Source: Isoetes taiwanensis
Taxonomy: Eukaryota; Streptophyta; Lycopodiopsida; Isoetales; Isoetaceae
Direction of reading: 5' to 3'
Assembly (NCBI GenBank): GCA_021234155.1
Contig: JAJEKV010000091.1
Location: 248,001 to 312,000, forward strand
DNA: 64,000 bases
The notes beneath the pieces were generated by a model. It ran no database searches. It was not told the origin of the DNA and was given only the letters and a program-made list of their open reading frames with translations. This document shows positions 44,950-57,900 of this stretch, piece by piece. Made by a program: the position numbers and the translations under genes. The first letter of the stretch is position 1, and each line of letters opens with the position of its first letter.

Positions 44950-46300
44950 TCAGTCTAGTTTAGGCTATGAGTTTCCATTTTCCTCTTTCAAGAATTATAT
45001 TCAAATATTCTTGATCGACATATACTAGTATGAGATTCACCTCTCTTTTATAAAAATCCATCTTGACCCCGCAATCAAGCCATAGCTTTCTAGTTAGTTT
45101 TTCTGTGACAAAGTCTCCCATGCCAATCTTGGTATTGGGCAAACTATTCACATCAAGCTCCCATTGGTCTGCCCAATAAATGAGCTACTTATACCATCCT
45201 GGATAGTTCTGCTTCGACGATTCCAGTAATGCACGGTGTCTAAGTCTACTGGGTTCCAAATCTTTGATATGTCGAAGATAGTCAAGAGTGACAGAGAGCC
45301 TCTTCTTCCGATGGTAGTAATCATGTTTCTCAGTAGCATGGCATACGGAATTTGTTGTTTCACCCAAGAATAAACCTTTTTTGAACCTTCTCTACCTTGC
45401 TCCACATACGTTTGGCGGTGGGGAGCCATACATTACAATTGTTTGGACTAGCATCTTGTACATCAATTTTCTGATATTCCATTTCACTATATTCATGTTC
45501 TCCAGATGCTCATGACTCCAGAGAATAGAATGCCCTCATACTCCCTGATATTCATTTTTAAACTCATGTGTTCCACTTATAATCATTAATACGAAATCCA
45601 AACCAAGATATTTATATTGCTCTACCTACTCCAAAGTTTCTCCTTCCAATGTCATGCTTACGGACTTTCTGCCCCCGACCACCATCGCTTTTGTTTTTGC
45701 TTTATTTACCGTCACCCGATGCAAAATTCTCCAATGTGATCAACTGTTTTTTGCAATCCCATCTTTGTTGGGAAAGTAATACCACATCATTGGTCTATAG
45801 TAGAATATTGATAACATATCCAGGAAGGTTTCTCCATCTTGTCCTTCTCTAATAAGCCAATTTTCCAAATCATCAACGTACAGACCAAATAATGTTGGCG
45901 ACAATGGCCACCCTTGTTTAGCACCAACATTACAGTTGATCTTCTCAGACCCATTCAATGGGAAAGATAATTCAGCAAGTATCTTCTGATATAGGCATGC
46001 TGCTACTTGTCTTAGCTCAAGGGGAACTTTTAACTGCTCTAATATGGCACTAATCTTTCCTCTCAGAACACGATCAAACGCCTTCGCAAAATCAACAAAG
46101 CAACAGAAAAGTGCCTTACCCGCTCCTTTGGCTTCTTCCGCAATCACTCGCAAGGTAAATAGGTGGTCTATGGTTGAATGATCAGGGCCAAAACCAGCTT
46201 GTCCCGTGCCTCTGATGCCTTGTGTGTCTACCCACGCTCCAATTTTCTTTTCCAAAGCTACTCCAAACAGTGCCATCACACTATAGTCCTATAATTCTTC
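44950..46300 (-). mobile_element. LINE reverse transcriptase fragment, same type as at 19-20.8 kb
   Basis: A 179-aa frame (46279-45740) holds consecutive RT motifs: GQAGFGPDHSTIDHLFTLR, ALFCCFVDFAKAFDRV, NVGAKQGWPLSPTLFGLYVDDLE. The F/YADD catalytic box is lost (the frame reads IFYYRPMMWYYF where it is expected). Downstream frames at 45148-45429 and 44960-45151 hold post-RT sequence in shifted frames (VKQQIPYAMLLRNMITT). The wording FAKAFD and SPTLFGLY is shared with the 20-kb element, so both belong to one family, but this copy is AT-rich where the other is GC-rich. Confidence 0.85.
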
Positions 46301-47585
46301 ACACTGTCTTTATCTCCAGCTTTATCGATAGGAATGATCTGTTTAAGACACCACTGATTTAGGAAATCCACATTTGAGAAACTCAGTTTCCATGCCTCAA
46401 CCGGTGCATTACTTCACTGTTTGGTAGATTATATAATTCGTTTTAAGAGGTCCTTTTGTGAGACGTTTTCTAAAGATGTGTCTAATTTCCAAGTGTGTGC
46501 TTCCAAAATTTCCGTGGGTCATTCTTGAGGTCTTCTATTAGCTTCAATTGCCATCTTGATTTCCAAGCCGCCTTATTTAAAGAGCAAGTGCTTTACCATA
46601 AAGTTATCATTTAAGTGGTCGATAAAATTTTGGTAAACAATTAGCGGAGGGTGGATTTGCATAAGTTTGGGGCTTGTGCCTAAGATTTTTCCAGGTTCCT
46701 GCAAGCTTCACTTTTGCTCCCCCAGGATTTTTCGAGCTTCTTCCCTAGATTGCCTTAGAGTTTCCTTACTTTCCTCAAGGTTCATCGTGATTTCCTTAGA
46801 TTCTCCTTAAGATCTCTCTAAGGTCGTGTTAGATTCCCTGGGATACCTTTAAAACTAGTAAAAGTGCCCAGTATTGTTGAGTTCAAATCATGATTCTAGG
46901 CATTTTGATTGGCTGTGAATTAATCTTCATAATTCTTGAAGCTCTCTAAAAGGATAATGTAAGGTGATTGGTCTCTAGTGGCGGACGTTAAAGCTTCTTT
47001 TTATTCAAATTCAATCTTCTCATTCTCACCTCTGGACTTTTATGGTTATCAAGTCATTCCATGAAGGTTCTCGAATACCTATTTATTTCATGTTTATTTT
47101 TGTTCATGCCATATTGTGTCCATGCACGTATTTGGCATCCAGTTACACAATCCTCGTGATAATGTATTACAAGAATTGTAAAGCCTGCAATCTATTTATA
47201 TGACAAGCTGATTATATTAGAATCAAAATTTTAACAGAAATAAAATAAAAAGGAATGGTGGATCCAAAAACTACCAAAAATAGCAAGTTGCAAAAATGTT
47301 AATTTTTTTCAAAATCAGGTTTTGACCTGTATATAGCTGACCAATCAGCTTTAAGAGGCAATTGCAAAGTATAACTTTTTCGTATACTTTAGGGGAGAAG
47401 ATATGTCTATCCTAGATGTTTTTTGTTCCATACCATGCAGGACCCTCGAAATGCATTTTTTGGGGTTGCCCAAAGGGCAACCTTGGGAGAGGTGGGTCGG
47501 ATGAGATTAGAAAACTCTCTGTATTGGACGGCTCAGGTCAAAAAAATTTCAGTGTTATATGAGTGAGAAGAGCAGTTATTAGGCA
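46301..47585. other. No gene seen
   Basis: A run of short related phrases (CCTAGATTGCCTTAGAGTTTCC, CCTTAGATTCTCC) occurs at 46740-46860. No gene is supportable. Confidence 0.4.
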
Positions 47586-47587
47586 CT

Positions 47588-47960
47588 AGCATCTCTAATG
47601 ATAACCAATACACCAAAATAGTGGATCCTTCATGAGTCCCAACCTCTACGAGGCTTTATCCAATATCCCCAGGCGTTTAGACCATATCAATTCCTCTAGT
47701 GCATAGTTAGTGATAATCAACACACCAAAAGGGTGGATCCTTCACGAGTCGCAACCTCTACGAGGCTTTATCCCCAATCGAGACGCTTGCCCTCAAGCAT
47801 ATGGAACACACCAATGTTGCCACGAGGAATTGAACCTTGGCTTTGATACCAAATGTTACACACTACCATCTCTAGTGATAATCAATACACCAAAAGAGTG
47901 GATTCTTCATGAGCCCCAACCTCTATGAGCCTTTATCCCATATCCCCAGGCATCCAGACC
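47588..47960 (+). repeat. Three direct copies of a segment of about 75 bp
   Basis: The block (T)AGTGATAA(T/C)CAA(T/C)ACACCAAAA, then GTGGAT(C/T)CTTCA(T/C)GAG, CAACCTCTA(C/T)GAG and CTTTATCC occurs at 47597, 47709 and 47874. Spacing is uneven (about 112 and 165 bp). Confidence 0.85.
47835..47872 (-). other. Primer-binding-site-like sequence of an LTR element
   Basis: The minus strand reads TTTGGTATCAAAGCC, close to the tRNA-iMet complementary primer site TGGTATCAGAGCC. It is preceded by GTGTAACA, which could be an LTR end. The repeated segments at 47.59-47.96 kb may belong to this LTR. No second LTR or internal coding region is visible. Confidence 0.35.
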
Positions 47961-48283
47961 ATATCAGCGGCCTCCTGTAACGACACGTGGACGTGCATTA
48001 AGGGAGTGTTAGGATAGCTTGACAGAAACTCCACCCCGACTTTGGCACTCCTGGCCGCCATAACCAGGCTCACTAAAAACTCAGAGTTTTCCATCTCCAG
48101 ATGTCCTTTCCCTAGGGTTTTTGAAGCTTTTTTCAAGAGCTTTTTCTGGCAATCAATCTGTCCGTTGGTTTTGCAGCTTCCACCTCCTCTGCCATCGTTT
48201 TTGCACAAAACATCAGCAGCTTCATCGCCATAGCCATCGTCATCCATGTAGCTTTCGCCATTGCTTTGATTTTCTACTTGCAT
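47961..48283 (-). CDS. Hypothetical protein fragment, about 110 aa
   Basis: The frame from ATG 48283 has an acidic Gly/Asp-rich N-terminus (MDDDGYGDEAADVLCKND), a basic middle (QKKLLKKASKTLGKG) and a hydrophobic C-terminal part (FLVSLVMAARSAKVGVEFLSS). It may be an exon or part of an LTR-element protein next to the primer-site-like sequence. It is not recognised. Confidence 0.25.
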
Positions 48284-49950
48284 CTGAGTATTTGGGCAGT
48301 ATTTATTTGGGTTGCTTGATCCTACACTTGGCTATGGTGGCATTTTGAATTTCTTTTCCAAGCAGAAGTGCATCACTATGAATAATTTTGCAGTAGGTTA
48401 CTAGCCATCAAGAAATTTTAGGTAGCCATCTAGGAGAAGATGAAGAAGCCTCCATCTACAACACAATTGCAAGGGCAACCCACTATGTGTTAGCACCCCC
48501 TTTTTTTTTTTTTTTTTTTGGTTCTAATCGAATATTTCTCCTCCATTCTTCCAACATCTCGAATTGCTCCCTCCACTTCTATGCAAGTTGAAATTGTATG
48601 GCTTATACAAATGGCAAGAAGCAGAGAAAAAATGGATTGAAGCGACTCCACAATCAACCGGAAAATTCAATTTAAATTGATAATAAGCCTTTTGGATGTG
48701 ATTCCAAGAGGCAAAAATCTCACATGCACTAGAATCCCAACATATGAGAGAAATATCTTCACCCAACTTTAGGGTATGCCAATCTTTGTCCTAGTGTGAG
48801 AGAGAAAACTTAGTTCCTATAGACTCTACAAGGTGCCAAAAGTGGATGGGTGCCACTGTTGACAATATTTTGCCCCTCTTCGTTGGCACTCTAATTACAA
48901 CTTGTTATGTTGATCTCATGGTCCTTGTGGTAAAATAATGTAGCCAGTAGATGTTAACCCAAGTAACCTCCAATTACATAGCACTTGTTAACCCCAGTAA
49001 CCTCCAACTACATAGAACAGATATGTATGTAGAATGACATTGCAAAGTTGAAAACCTAAGGGAAAAATACAAAAATACTACTTTTTGTCAAAACGAAGGC
49101 ATGTTTGATAAATATAATAATATAGTCATCAAACTCAAAAGTTGTCTTCGCAATTATGACTAGGATAAACTCTTTCCAACATCAAATTCATCTAAATTGG
49201 AGTTAAAATTATTAAGTGATGCTCTTTTGAGTTATTGCTTAAGACACTTGTGTAAACCACTATAATTTGATAGATTCAGCTATGTTTCAGACATGGTTCT
49301 ATTGCTATTGAAAAGATCTCTCTCATCTATAAGTTTTCTAAAAGCGCTTTCTTATTTGATCAGTCACAACAATAGTTATTGCTGTTTTAACCGAATACCC
49401 TATTTCTAGAAGTTTTGTAAGCGCTATGCATTTGGCTAATTTTCCTAAAAAAACAATTATTGCACGAGTTCAACTACATCCATCAAAAATGAAATTTAAC
49501 CTAAAAATTATTTCCTGCCATGTTATAATGTGCTAGTACCACATATCAATGACCGTTTCCATTTCAATGTTGACTTGATGTTGCTCAAGTGAACAGACAT
49601 TGTCTGCAGCCCATTGTCCCTTGCTAAAGCTTAAATGGTGAGTTCTCACTTTAACGACCTGCCTGAAAAATACTGAAGTACTCCTAAAAAACAACAAACA
49701 TATGCAAAATAAAGAAATCAGCCATACTGTATGTATCAGACAAACATATCTGTATGTATTAGCATCAGCCATACTCCTAGAGACATTCCAATGGTGTAAA
49801 GTAAGATGGGCCACTTTATGTACTTCCAATTTGAGGAATACTCTGCTGTTCACTAGGATGAAGGCGGCAATATCTCCTCCTTGAAGCTACAGCAAAAACT
49901 TGTGTTGGTAGAACTATAAGTGGTTCATACAGAACGAGAAGATCCACTAG
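48284..49950. other. No gene seen
   Basis: A T19 tract follows CCCCC at 48496-48519. The rest is AT-rich with no supportable coding. The part near 49.6-49.95 kb is probably the 3' flank of the minus-strand coiled-coil gene. Confidence 0.4.
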
Positions 49951-49958
49951 CATCAATG

Positions 49959-52900
49959 TCATGAATCAGCCAAAGGGGCCCTCAATATGGCAATTTGCCC
50001 ATCCTTTTCCATGACCTCCTCTTCAAGTTCTTGTATCCTCCATCTAAGAACTCCTACTTCATTTTTGAGAAAGTGTACTTCTTCTCCTCTTCCTTCTACA
50101 GCTTTTTTCATAGAATCATATTGTCTGTTCACCTTAGTAAGCTCAACTGTTCTATTGTGAATTGCTTTGCCCATTGTCATCAGTTTCTCTTCAAGATCCT
50201 TAATGATTGATCTAGATTGCCTAAGTTCATCATCCTTGTCACATTCCGAACCCTTAACCAGCCTATAGAGTTGTTCACTTCCCTTTAAGATAGCACTTTG
50301 GCCATCCACCGTTAAAGCAAAATCTGAATTTAACCTATTCAAAGCATCTTCTTGTTCGCTCAACTTCTCTGCAGTTGTCCTGAGCTTGGACTGAAGCCAC
50401 TCATTCTTGGATGCGAGAGAATTTCCCTCTTCCTTGGCCTGGTACAACTGGTTCCTTATGTTTTCCATGTCTTGCTCTAAATTAAGCGTTTTCTCCTCCT
50501 TTTCTTTAACTACTTGCTCCAGCTTTTCCCTAGCAGATTTTATTGACACCAACTGCATTGTGTACAACAAAAGGCTGCTGTTAGCAAATGTTATTTCGAA
50601 CTGCCCAGAATAAGCTTTTCCTTTCTTTCTTACCCTAGCTGCATTTTTTATTCATTTTTAATAGGAATTCCTGTTTATAATTTACATGTGTCAAAGCACA
50701 TCTAAGGCTCTATGGTTACCAGAGAATGACCTCTGACAGGGCAATCAATTATGTGAGCGATGAGAGTGGTTGATTAATGAGTAGTCACAGTTTGGAGGCT
50801 GAAACTTATACTCTAGTTAGGTGAGAGTTGTATGTAAGTCAAAGTGTTAACATTTTGATGAATCCGATCAATCTTACTGGATCTAAGAATTTGGCATGAC
50901 TAGACATATTGAGCTCCCATTAGTAGAGCTATGGCTTTGAACGGTCCTCTTATTGGTCCAAAGTCCAAGGTCTCTGAAACAGTGCATAGCCAATCTCGTC
51001 AAAGGGCAATTTTTACACTTGCTAGCATATTTACCCTATTTGTTGGTGATTTCCATCAAATCTGTTCGATCTTGGACATAGTACACAGGAAATACACCAG
51101 CAGCACTGTAAAACTGTTATCCCAATACAACTCAGGCATGGAAATTTTGTGGACTCAAGTCTGTTTAAAGCCATGGTCTGCAAAAACGTTCTCCAAGACT
51201 AGAAACAACTAATTCTAGCGAACCTAAGACACAACTACTAGAGTACATTTTAGGGATTAGACCAAGTCACAACTAACCTAACTAAGGTCAAGCAAATCCT
51301 ACAGTATCCTATTGCACTCCCTTTGCCTAACTCAGTAAATCGGGAAAAAAACACCCAACGCCTTGAAAGTACCCTATTCCCTCCAAACAGCTTGAGTATC
51401 ACAAAATATCAGTCTCATATACTTTTATAGATGCTCCTTGCGCAATCACGCCCGGGTTAAAAATGAAAGGAGTGGAATGAGGTGTCATTATGGGGCGCGT
51501 GGGTATGTTGAATCTTGTGGCATGAAGTTTGTGAAGGCCTGCAAGATACACTATTTGTCTCAAACCGTGAAAGTTTTCTTCTTCCCCAGCAAGGATCCTT
51601 GTACATTTTGTCAAGTATAGATGCTTCCGCCAGAATCGGTGGCAAAGAAAAGCTGCCGCAATTTCTAGATGTATCTCTCACATCATGGTGGATTTGATAA
51701 GAATAATAGGAACTTTCTTTGGCAGTACAGAAAGATATGGTAGTGTCCAAGATGAGTGCCAACCGAGAAATCTACACAAACTCAAATCTACAAATGTATA
51801 TAATCTAAGAGTGTCACATCATCATAACTGACATATTAGCATAAGATGACATGACATCACAATGCGATAATATTCTAGAGACTTCAATCTTAGACATGCT
51901 CAACTCGTTGAGAGAAAAACATATACCTCTCTTTCTTTAGTTTGGCTGAATAAAAGTAGATCCCCGTTGATCGCAATAAGCTCATGTACTCTTCGTCGTT
52001 GCTCGTCAGTTTCTCTGTTGGCTTCGTTTGCCTTCTTGATGTAATGATCTTTCTGTAGCAATGTCTCTCGTGCCTGCACCAAAAGTTTACCTTCTAGCTC
52101 TTCTACCTGCATATATTTTTGCTCTAAATATTGTTCTATATCTGCTAACTCAGTTTGTTTTAGTGACAGTTCCTCCTTGAGGTGATCTATTGTTTGTGTC
52201 AAGCTTACCACCTAACAAAACCAGGAAATAATCTAGTGAATGAATCATGTAACAAAGACTACAAGATCAATCTAAACATTAACAGATGACTTACTTCTTC
52301 TTTTGACTTTTCACATTTAGTCTCCAAGAGGGACCTGAGATTTCCATGATCTGCTCTCAACAAAGCAAGACTGGATTCCGTTTTTGAGATTTTGCATTGT
52401 AATTGCAAGTTCAACTCTTCCATACCAGATAAAGAGCTTTCATTATGTTTGATATCTTCTGCATGGCTTTTCAATAGTTCCTTGATCTGATTTTCACCAT
52501 TTCTTATTCGTTGCCTTAGAAAGGTGTTTGTTTTTTCATAATCAGCATTTCTTGCCTTCTCAGCCTGAAAACGTGATTTTACTTTTTCATATTCGCAGAA
52601 AGCAATTGCAAGTCCAAGCTCCAACTCATTGGCACCCTGGTCGTTATAAAACGGCCTTTCTAGATGTTAGATGTAGCTGAAAAGCATGCTGAACAATTGA
52701 TATACCTTAAATTGCCTTGGATCGTGAGGTTGTCTCCCACCATAATTATAGTCCGCAAATTTCATTTCTGTAAGTGTCTTCTCATTGACTTCTGTCTTGT
52801 TGTTCCTTGAACCTTTGGCCATATGCTCATCACAAATAATGTAAAGCTTCCATATTGTTTCTTTCAAGGCTTGCATTTCCCCTACAAACAACAATGTGTG

Positions 52901-55900
52901 TAAGCAATTTGGGGAAACTTTCACCATCAACCTTTAGTATAAACAACTTTACTTGATAGATATGGATATTATCATCTCAACTACCCTTGTCACTTTCCTC
53001 CTCCATGGTAACATCCGCTGAATAATTCGTACACGATGTAGGGACACTGCAAACAATTGTTTGGTTAATTAGCCTAAAGAGAGAGCAGTCACTAATTGTC
53101 TAGCAGGCAGATATATAAAGAATCACATTTATAATCCACAGATTTGTTGCCCACCAATTCGTGCCCAAATACCTTGGATAAACGTTTCTGTCCTCCACTG
53201 AGCTCGGAACATGTTTGTCTACGTAACCCTCTTCTTGGTCGGGTTCCTGATGGACAAATAGAAATCATAACCAGCTTAACAGAAAACATAATTTGCCTTG
53301 AAAAAGAAGATTACTTCAACAAGATATGACAAAATTCAAATGCTTGCACTTATTTTATGACTGGTTTTCCTAAATTTCTCCATACATGGCAACAAAACAA
53401 AAAACTTCATGAAGTCCTTACATCACTCTTTTTATCTGTGTGAGCTTGAGTTCCTTCACTTCCAAGCTTACTGATGTTGCAAGCCTTCTTGAAAGCTGAA
53501 AGCTCTGGACCAAATTTCCTCCCCTCCTTCATCAAATATGAATAGTCCAACTTATCATTTCTCTCATCAGAAGATTCCTGCTGATCCTCAAAGATTGGTG
53601 AGTGATAGACTGTCAAGTACCCATCCTGACCTATATGGGAAGTTTCCCTTATATCAATTGCTCCAATATGCTTCTCATCGTCCAACATACTCATTCTTGA
53701 TTGTGATTGAATCATATCATAATCCGAAGTAAGCTCCTCAGCTAAACTTTGCCTGCTAGAGGTGGTAGTGGTGGTAGCAGAGGAGCTGATTCCCAACACA
53801 TTACTATTTATTTTCATATCAGCCTCATCCTGAGCAATATATGTGAGGCTGCTAGATGCACAAGTAGAACGCCTCCATTTTCCAGTACCATGGGTGCTTC
53901 TCATTTCACTTGACCACAAGTCTTCCACTGGATATACTGAGTTCAGGTCTGGGACGAGCTTCTTTTCAGAGCACATAGCATATTGTGAAATGGAAGACGC
54001 ACTCGTTAAATCCAATCTGGACTCCTCTACTAGATTCAATGGCTCTGCTTTTGCTGGCTTTCCTTCCATTGTGTCATTATCAACTCCAATAGATGGCCAC
54101 GTTGCTCCTTGAAGATGTCCAAAATCCAGCATCATCTTATCTATCATTGTCCTAATTGCATAGTTCTTTAACCTGCTTATTTCCAAAATTTGGAGAGTGC
54201 TTTTTGACAATCCCTTATCAGCTTCTGCGAGAAAAAGCCCCTGCATTTCAGATCTTTCATCTAACAGGTTCTGCGCCGCAACAACTGCAACCTGAAATCC
54301 TCAGGAAACAAGTTCAGAAAGGTGGAAGAATGTTCGTATTGAGAAATGTGACAACAACCAAGTAATAGCAGAACTTATGCTCTTACGAGACTCGCACCTT
54401 GATATAATCTTGTAACAATGTAAAGCATGTACTGCCATGAGCATCTCTAAGAGTTCTATTTTTCTGTGACAGTTCTGGGTTAGCTTTCTCAAGCTCTTCT
54501 TCAAATATTGACATGGGATATGAAAGCAAACACTTCATGAAACCCTGTTTTATTCCTTCAAGGGCTTTAGTGGCCTTCTCATATTGTTCTTTCTCAACCT
54601 CCAGTAGATGCAAGAATTTTAATTTATCAAATGATCCACTCTTCAGCTCAGCTAGCACATTTATGTGAAAGTTGTCCCTATCATTAAGCATGCCAAGTAT
54701 AATTTCTTGAAGAGCCTGTTGATAAAAAACATCAACCATGAAAAACGTTCCCAGATTCTATAATGAAATGTCTGTTCATAGTGCTGGAATCTCATGCATA
54801 AAATAGGTAAATAATGTAAAAATAGGAGTTTCAGAAAACGTGTCCAATGGGTAATAGATGTGCTAGGTTATTGGCTATGTAGACTCCTGATTGTATGAGG
54901 CCTTTGGGTCAGCAGTAATTTGGTGCCTAAAGCTCTAATTCTTATCTTTCATTTCGTAAGCCTTTGGATCAAGACAACGCTGTACTATGCTGCTGCAATA
55001 AGCTATGATGCTACTGGTTGAGATTTAGAGGCCACTGTCTGCATATAGGAGAACATTAAATAACAGATATTGAATGCAATGACCTCTTATGTAAAAAATA
55101 CTGGTGCAGAAGACGGGCCTACTTCTATTACAGTAACAGAGTGCTAGCAAGATAATGATGTTGTTGGGGAATAAGGCGCACTTATCTACTCTCCGCTTCA
55201 CAGAGAGAAGACAAGCAATAATTCCAAATCAAAACAACATAGATAGTAAAACTCGAGATAAAAAATCACCTTGACAACGTTTTGTAAGCTTTCTTCCAAG
55301 TTGATTGATATTTTTATAGCTGATTCCGAAGTAAAGAGGCTTTCTGACGGAAAAGCATTAAGACATGTTTCAGTCTTTGGCAACAATGGAAATGCTTTAG
55401 GGTGTAAGCCCGCCTTTGAGGATATCTCAGGTAGCTCCTTTCTAAATATCGCATCAATAGTTGAAAGTTTTTTACATTTTTCTTCCACTTCGAGCAAGTT
55501 GACCTTATGCCTTTCACATTCTTCACTTAATGACTGATACAGTCCCCTTATTAACCCAGTTTCTTGTTCTAGTTGTGCTCCATGTTTATCATCTAAGTTG
55601 AACTGCCAATCATGTTCAATAAGAGGAAGAAAATGTAATATGTTTATAAAATGTGAAAATAAGTAGCAGAAATGGTACCAATGCACAATGACTTACTGTT
55701 TCTGAAGATCCATCAGCTTCAAAACTCCCAATTTCTCTGATGTCATTCTTTGAACTATTAAATTCCATACTTTGCTTGAGCATGGCGTTGTTACGAGTTC
55801 CTTGTTCAACTCTATCTTTATTTTGCATGCCAATTGAGATATTGTGACTAAGTTGCTTTCTGCCCTGCAGTTATGAAATAAGCTCCAATAGATGCATTGT

Positions 55901-56820
55901 AATTGGCTTAATCAGCACATACCTCATTCGGAGCCGTGTGATCACATTTCTTATCTCCTGATAGATTATAGAGAGATGAAAGTGGCACCTGGTTATATTC
56001 ATCCACATGCTTTGTGAAATTGATGTTTGCATACTTGTTCCCCATACAGGAGGGCATAATCAATGATTTCAGCTGTGAATTTATTGTTTCTGTATATGCG
56101 TTGGATGAACCTCGGAAATGACAGAACTGTTCTTTATCAGCATTATTGTCCATGGAATCATTTATCAAAAAATTGCCTTCTGTCACAGTGTTGCTTGTGT
56201 CTATTCCGTTTGTTGATCTTTCCCATGAGCTTGCAGCATGAACATTATTGTTACAAGCTGTTTCATGCACTTCCACTTGGTAACCACTTGTACAATTATT
56301 TACAAATGCCCCGTGTTCAAACTCCAAACCTAACTTATTCTGCTCTTTAAGCCCACAATGAACCAAACTACTAGAACCTGTTGTTGCAGATTCATTAGAG
56401 AGGTTTTCGCAAAACTGTTCCTTCATACCATGTCTATCAAAATAACCGCACTCTTTATCCGCATCACTTATATTCTTCAAAACTCTAACAGCCATAACTC
56501 TCCTTGGGCCATCCATTTCTTGCACGTTCAATTTATTAATTGAAGTATCAGGTTCTTCATTTCTAATTGCAACCCTTGGTTGCTGCATGGTGATAGTGGT
56601 AATGTGTGCAATGGTTGTAATCCTATGTATAACCCGAAGGCAGTAAAATTAATCTACTACCTGTATTATTTTTCAAGTTGATTGTTATCTGAAATATAAT
56701 CCTCACCCTCTTTCGTCTGGATTGTTTCTTTTCTGTTATCTCATGACTGGCAAAGCCAAGGTATGACGATGTAGCAGGTGTGGCTTGCCTATCCAAATTA
56801 ATTATCTCTTTTCTGTACAT
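49959..56820 (-). CDS. Large coiled-coil protein, 12 exons, about 1,331 aa, intact
   Basis: Exons (minus strand): 56820-56707, 56582-55923, 55864-55697, 55602-55270, 54715-54398, 54291-53422, 53246-53173, 53046-52985, 52881-52706, 52636-52295, 52211-51927 and 50552-49959. All introns are GT-AG. All junctions are phase 0 except the two around the 62-bp exon, which are phases 2 and 1 and fit exactly. ATG 56820 is used because an in-frame TGA lies two codons upstream. The N-terminal 280 or so residues are polar and probably disordered, with a basic cluster (EKKQSRRKR) that could be a nuclear signal. The middle is helical (FHINVLAELKSGSFDKLKFL) and Ser/Asp-rich. The last 400 residues are heptad-rich coiled coil (VKSRFQAEKARNADYEKTN; KLSEQEDALNRLNSDFAL; RIQELEEEVMEKDGQIAIL). 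A structural or scaffold role is inferred. Size and layout recall plant proteins such as EMB1611/MEE22, but I could not establish homology. Confidence 0.85.
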
Positions 56821-57131
56821 CAATCATAATCAAATAAATCATCACAGCTATGTATAACGTAACTAACAAGAATCAGTCAAAACATCGCAATCCAAAAAGA
56901 ACATTATTCTCGTCAAGTACGTTTCCATATACAGGAAAAGCCGCATAAAAGTGCCAATAAAATTTGGGGCCCGTTTTTATCATTTTACAAACTTGCCACG
57001 CTTTACTTGTAATTAGTGGCTATCATGAATCTACAAGAGGATTACAAAATCTCAAATGGACTAATAATGTGTGGAGCTTTAATCCTGCTTCCCAGTAAAG
57101 TCTTGTTGTAACGAGTAAGAAAGACACTCAC

Positions 57132-57194
57132 CTTGTCATCGAGAGTCACGGTAACGCACTCCATCGAACATTGCATCTGCTGGCGAGAACGCAT
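57132..57194 (-). other. Possible 5' non-coding or alternative first exon of the coiled-coil gene
   Basis: ATG 57194 (MRSRQQMQCSMECVTV) is followed after 21 codons by a strong donor, GACAAG|GTGAGT. The acceptor nearest the ATG at 56820 (GTACAG, ending at 56815) does not keep phase with it. It would therefore be a leader exon or a small upstream reading frame rather than the true N-terminus. Confidence 0.3.
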
Positions 57195-57639
57195 ATTCTT
57201 GAAGAGCGAAACAATCCATTTTGTGATAATGTAAATACATAAAGCCACATTGAATCACGCACAAGTCATTCCTATAGTACTCAAGTTTCCGCTCCAGGCA
57301 TTTGGACAACGTTTAGGTTTGCAAACATCAGGCATGTCTTTCATATACCAACTTCGGCATTACCTAAAGACATATATATGATGTCGATTCAAATTCGACG
57401 TTTGATCATTCTTTTCACGCATCTTGAATTGGCCGTCTTTCTGCCTCACCTGAAACGGAGAGGATCAACCAAAATTTGCTTTTGGATTGGATTTTGATGG
57501 GCTTCGCTGGCATACCGTCACCTCAACTTTCATTGATGGCCCTTCGATCCCAGCATATTCAATAGAACATGCCAAGACAGTCCATTTTGATTGTCGAAAC
57601 ATAAAACATCAATAATTCAACATAATTAATTGGGTTCAT

Positions 57640-57900
57640 CACCGTGGTGGTTTAGTGGTAAGGTCTTAGATTGGGACCCAGGTTGAAAACCATTACTACC
57701 ATCACTTGGGAGACCAGTTGGTGGGAGACGTGGGCTGGTGCAAGTCCCACCAATCAACTAGCAGAACTGCAGGGTTGGGAAGAAGGCTAGGCAGTCGGGC
57801 TCGCGTTGGTTTTTCTTCCGTGGCAATTCGAAGATCGGCGGAAGGATCTTCTAGAAAGCTAATACATGCTTGAATCCAATTTTATTCTCAATAAAATACA
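57640..57900 (+). mobile_element. Possible tRNA-derived SINE
   Basis: GTGGTTTAGTGGTAAGG resembles a pol III A box, and GGTTGAAAACC about 30 bp later resembles a B box (GGTTCRANNCC). About 200 bp of GC-richer unique body follow. The element ends near CTCAATAAAATACAATG without a long poly(A). Spacing between the boxes is shorter than in a real tRNA. No target duplication was identified. Confidence 0.35.

Noticed and set aside
48501-48519. T19 tract as a retroposon tail
   Set aside because: It is preceded by CCCCC. No identifiable element body lies on either side, so it is a simple homopolymer.
50931-51762. ORFs within the 1.37-kb intron of the coiled-coil gene
   Set aside because: They are short, overlap on both strands, have no domain, and lie between well-supported splice sites (51926 and 50553).
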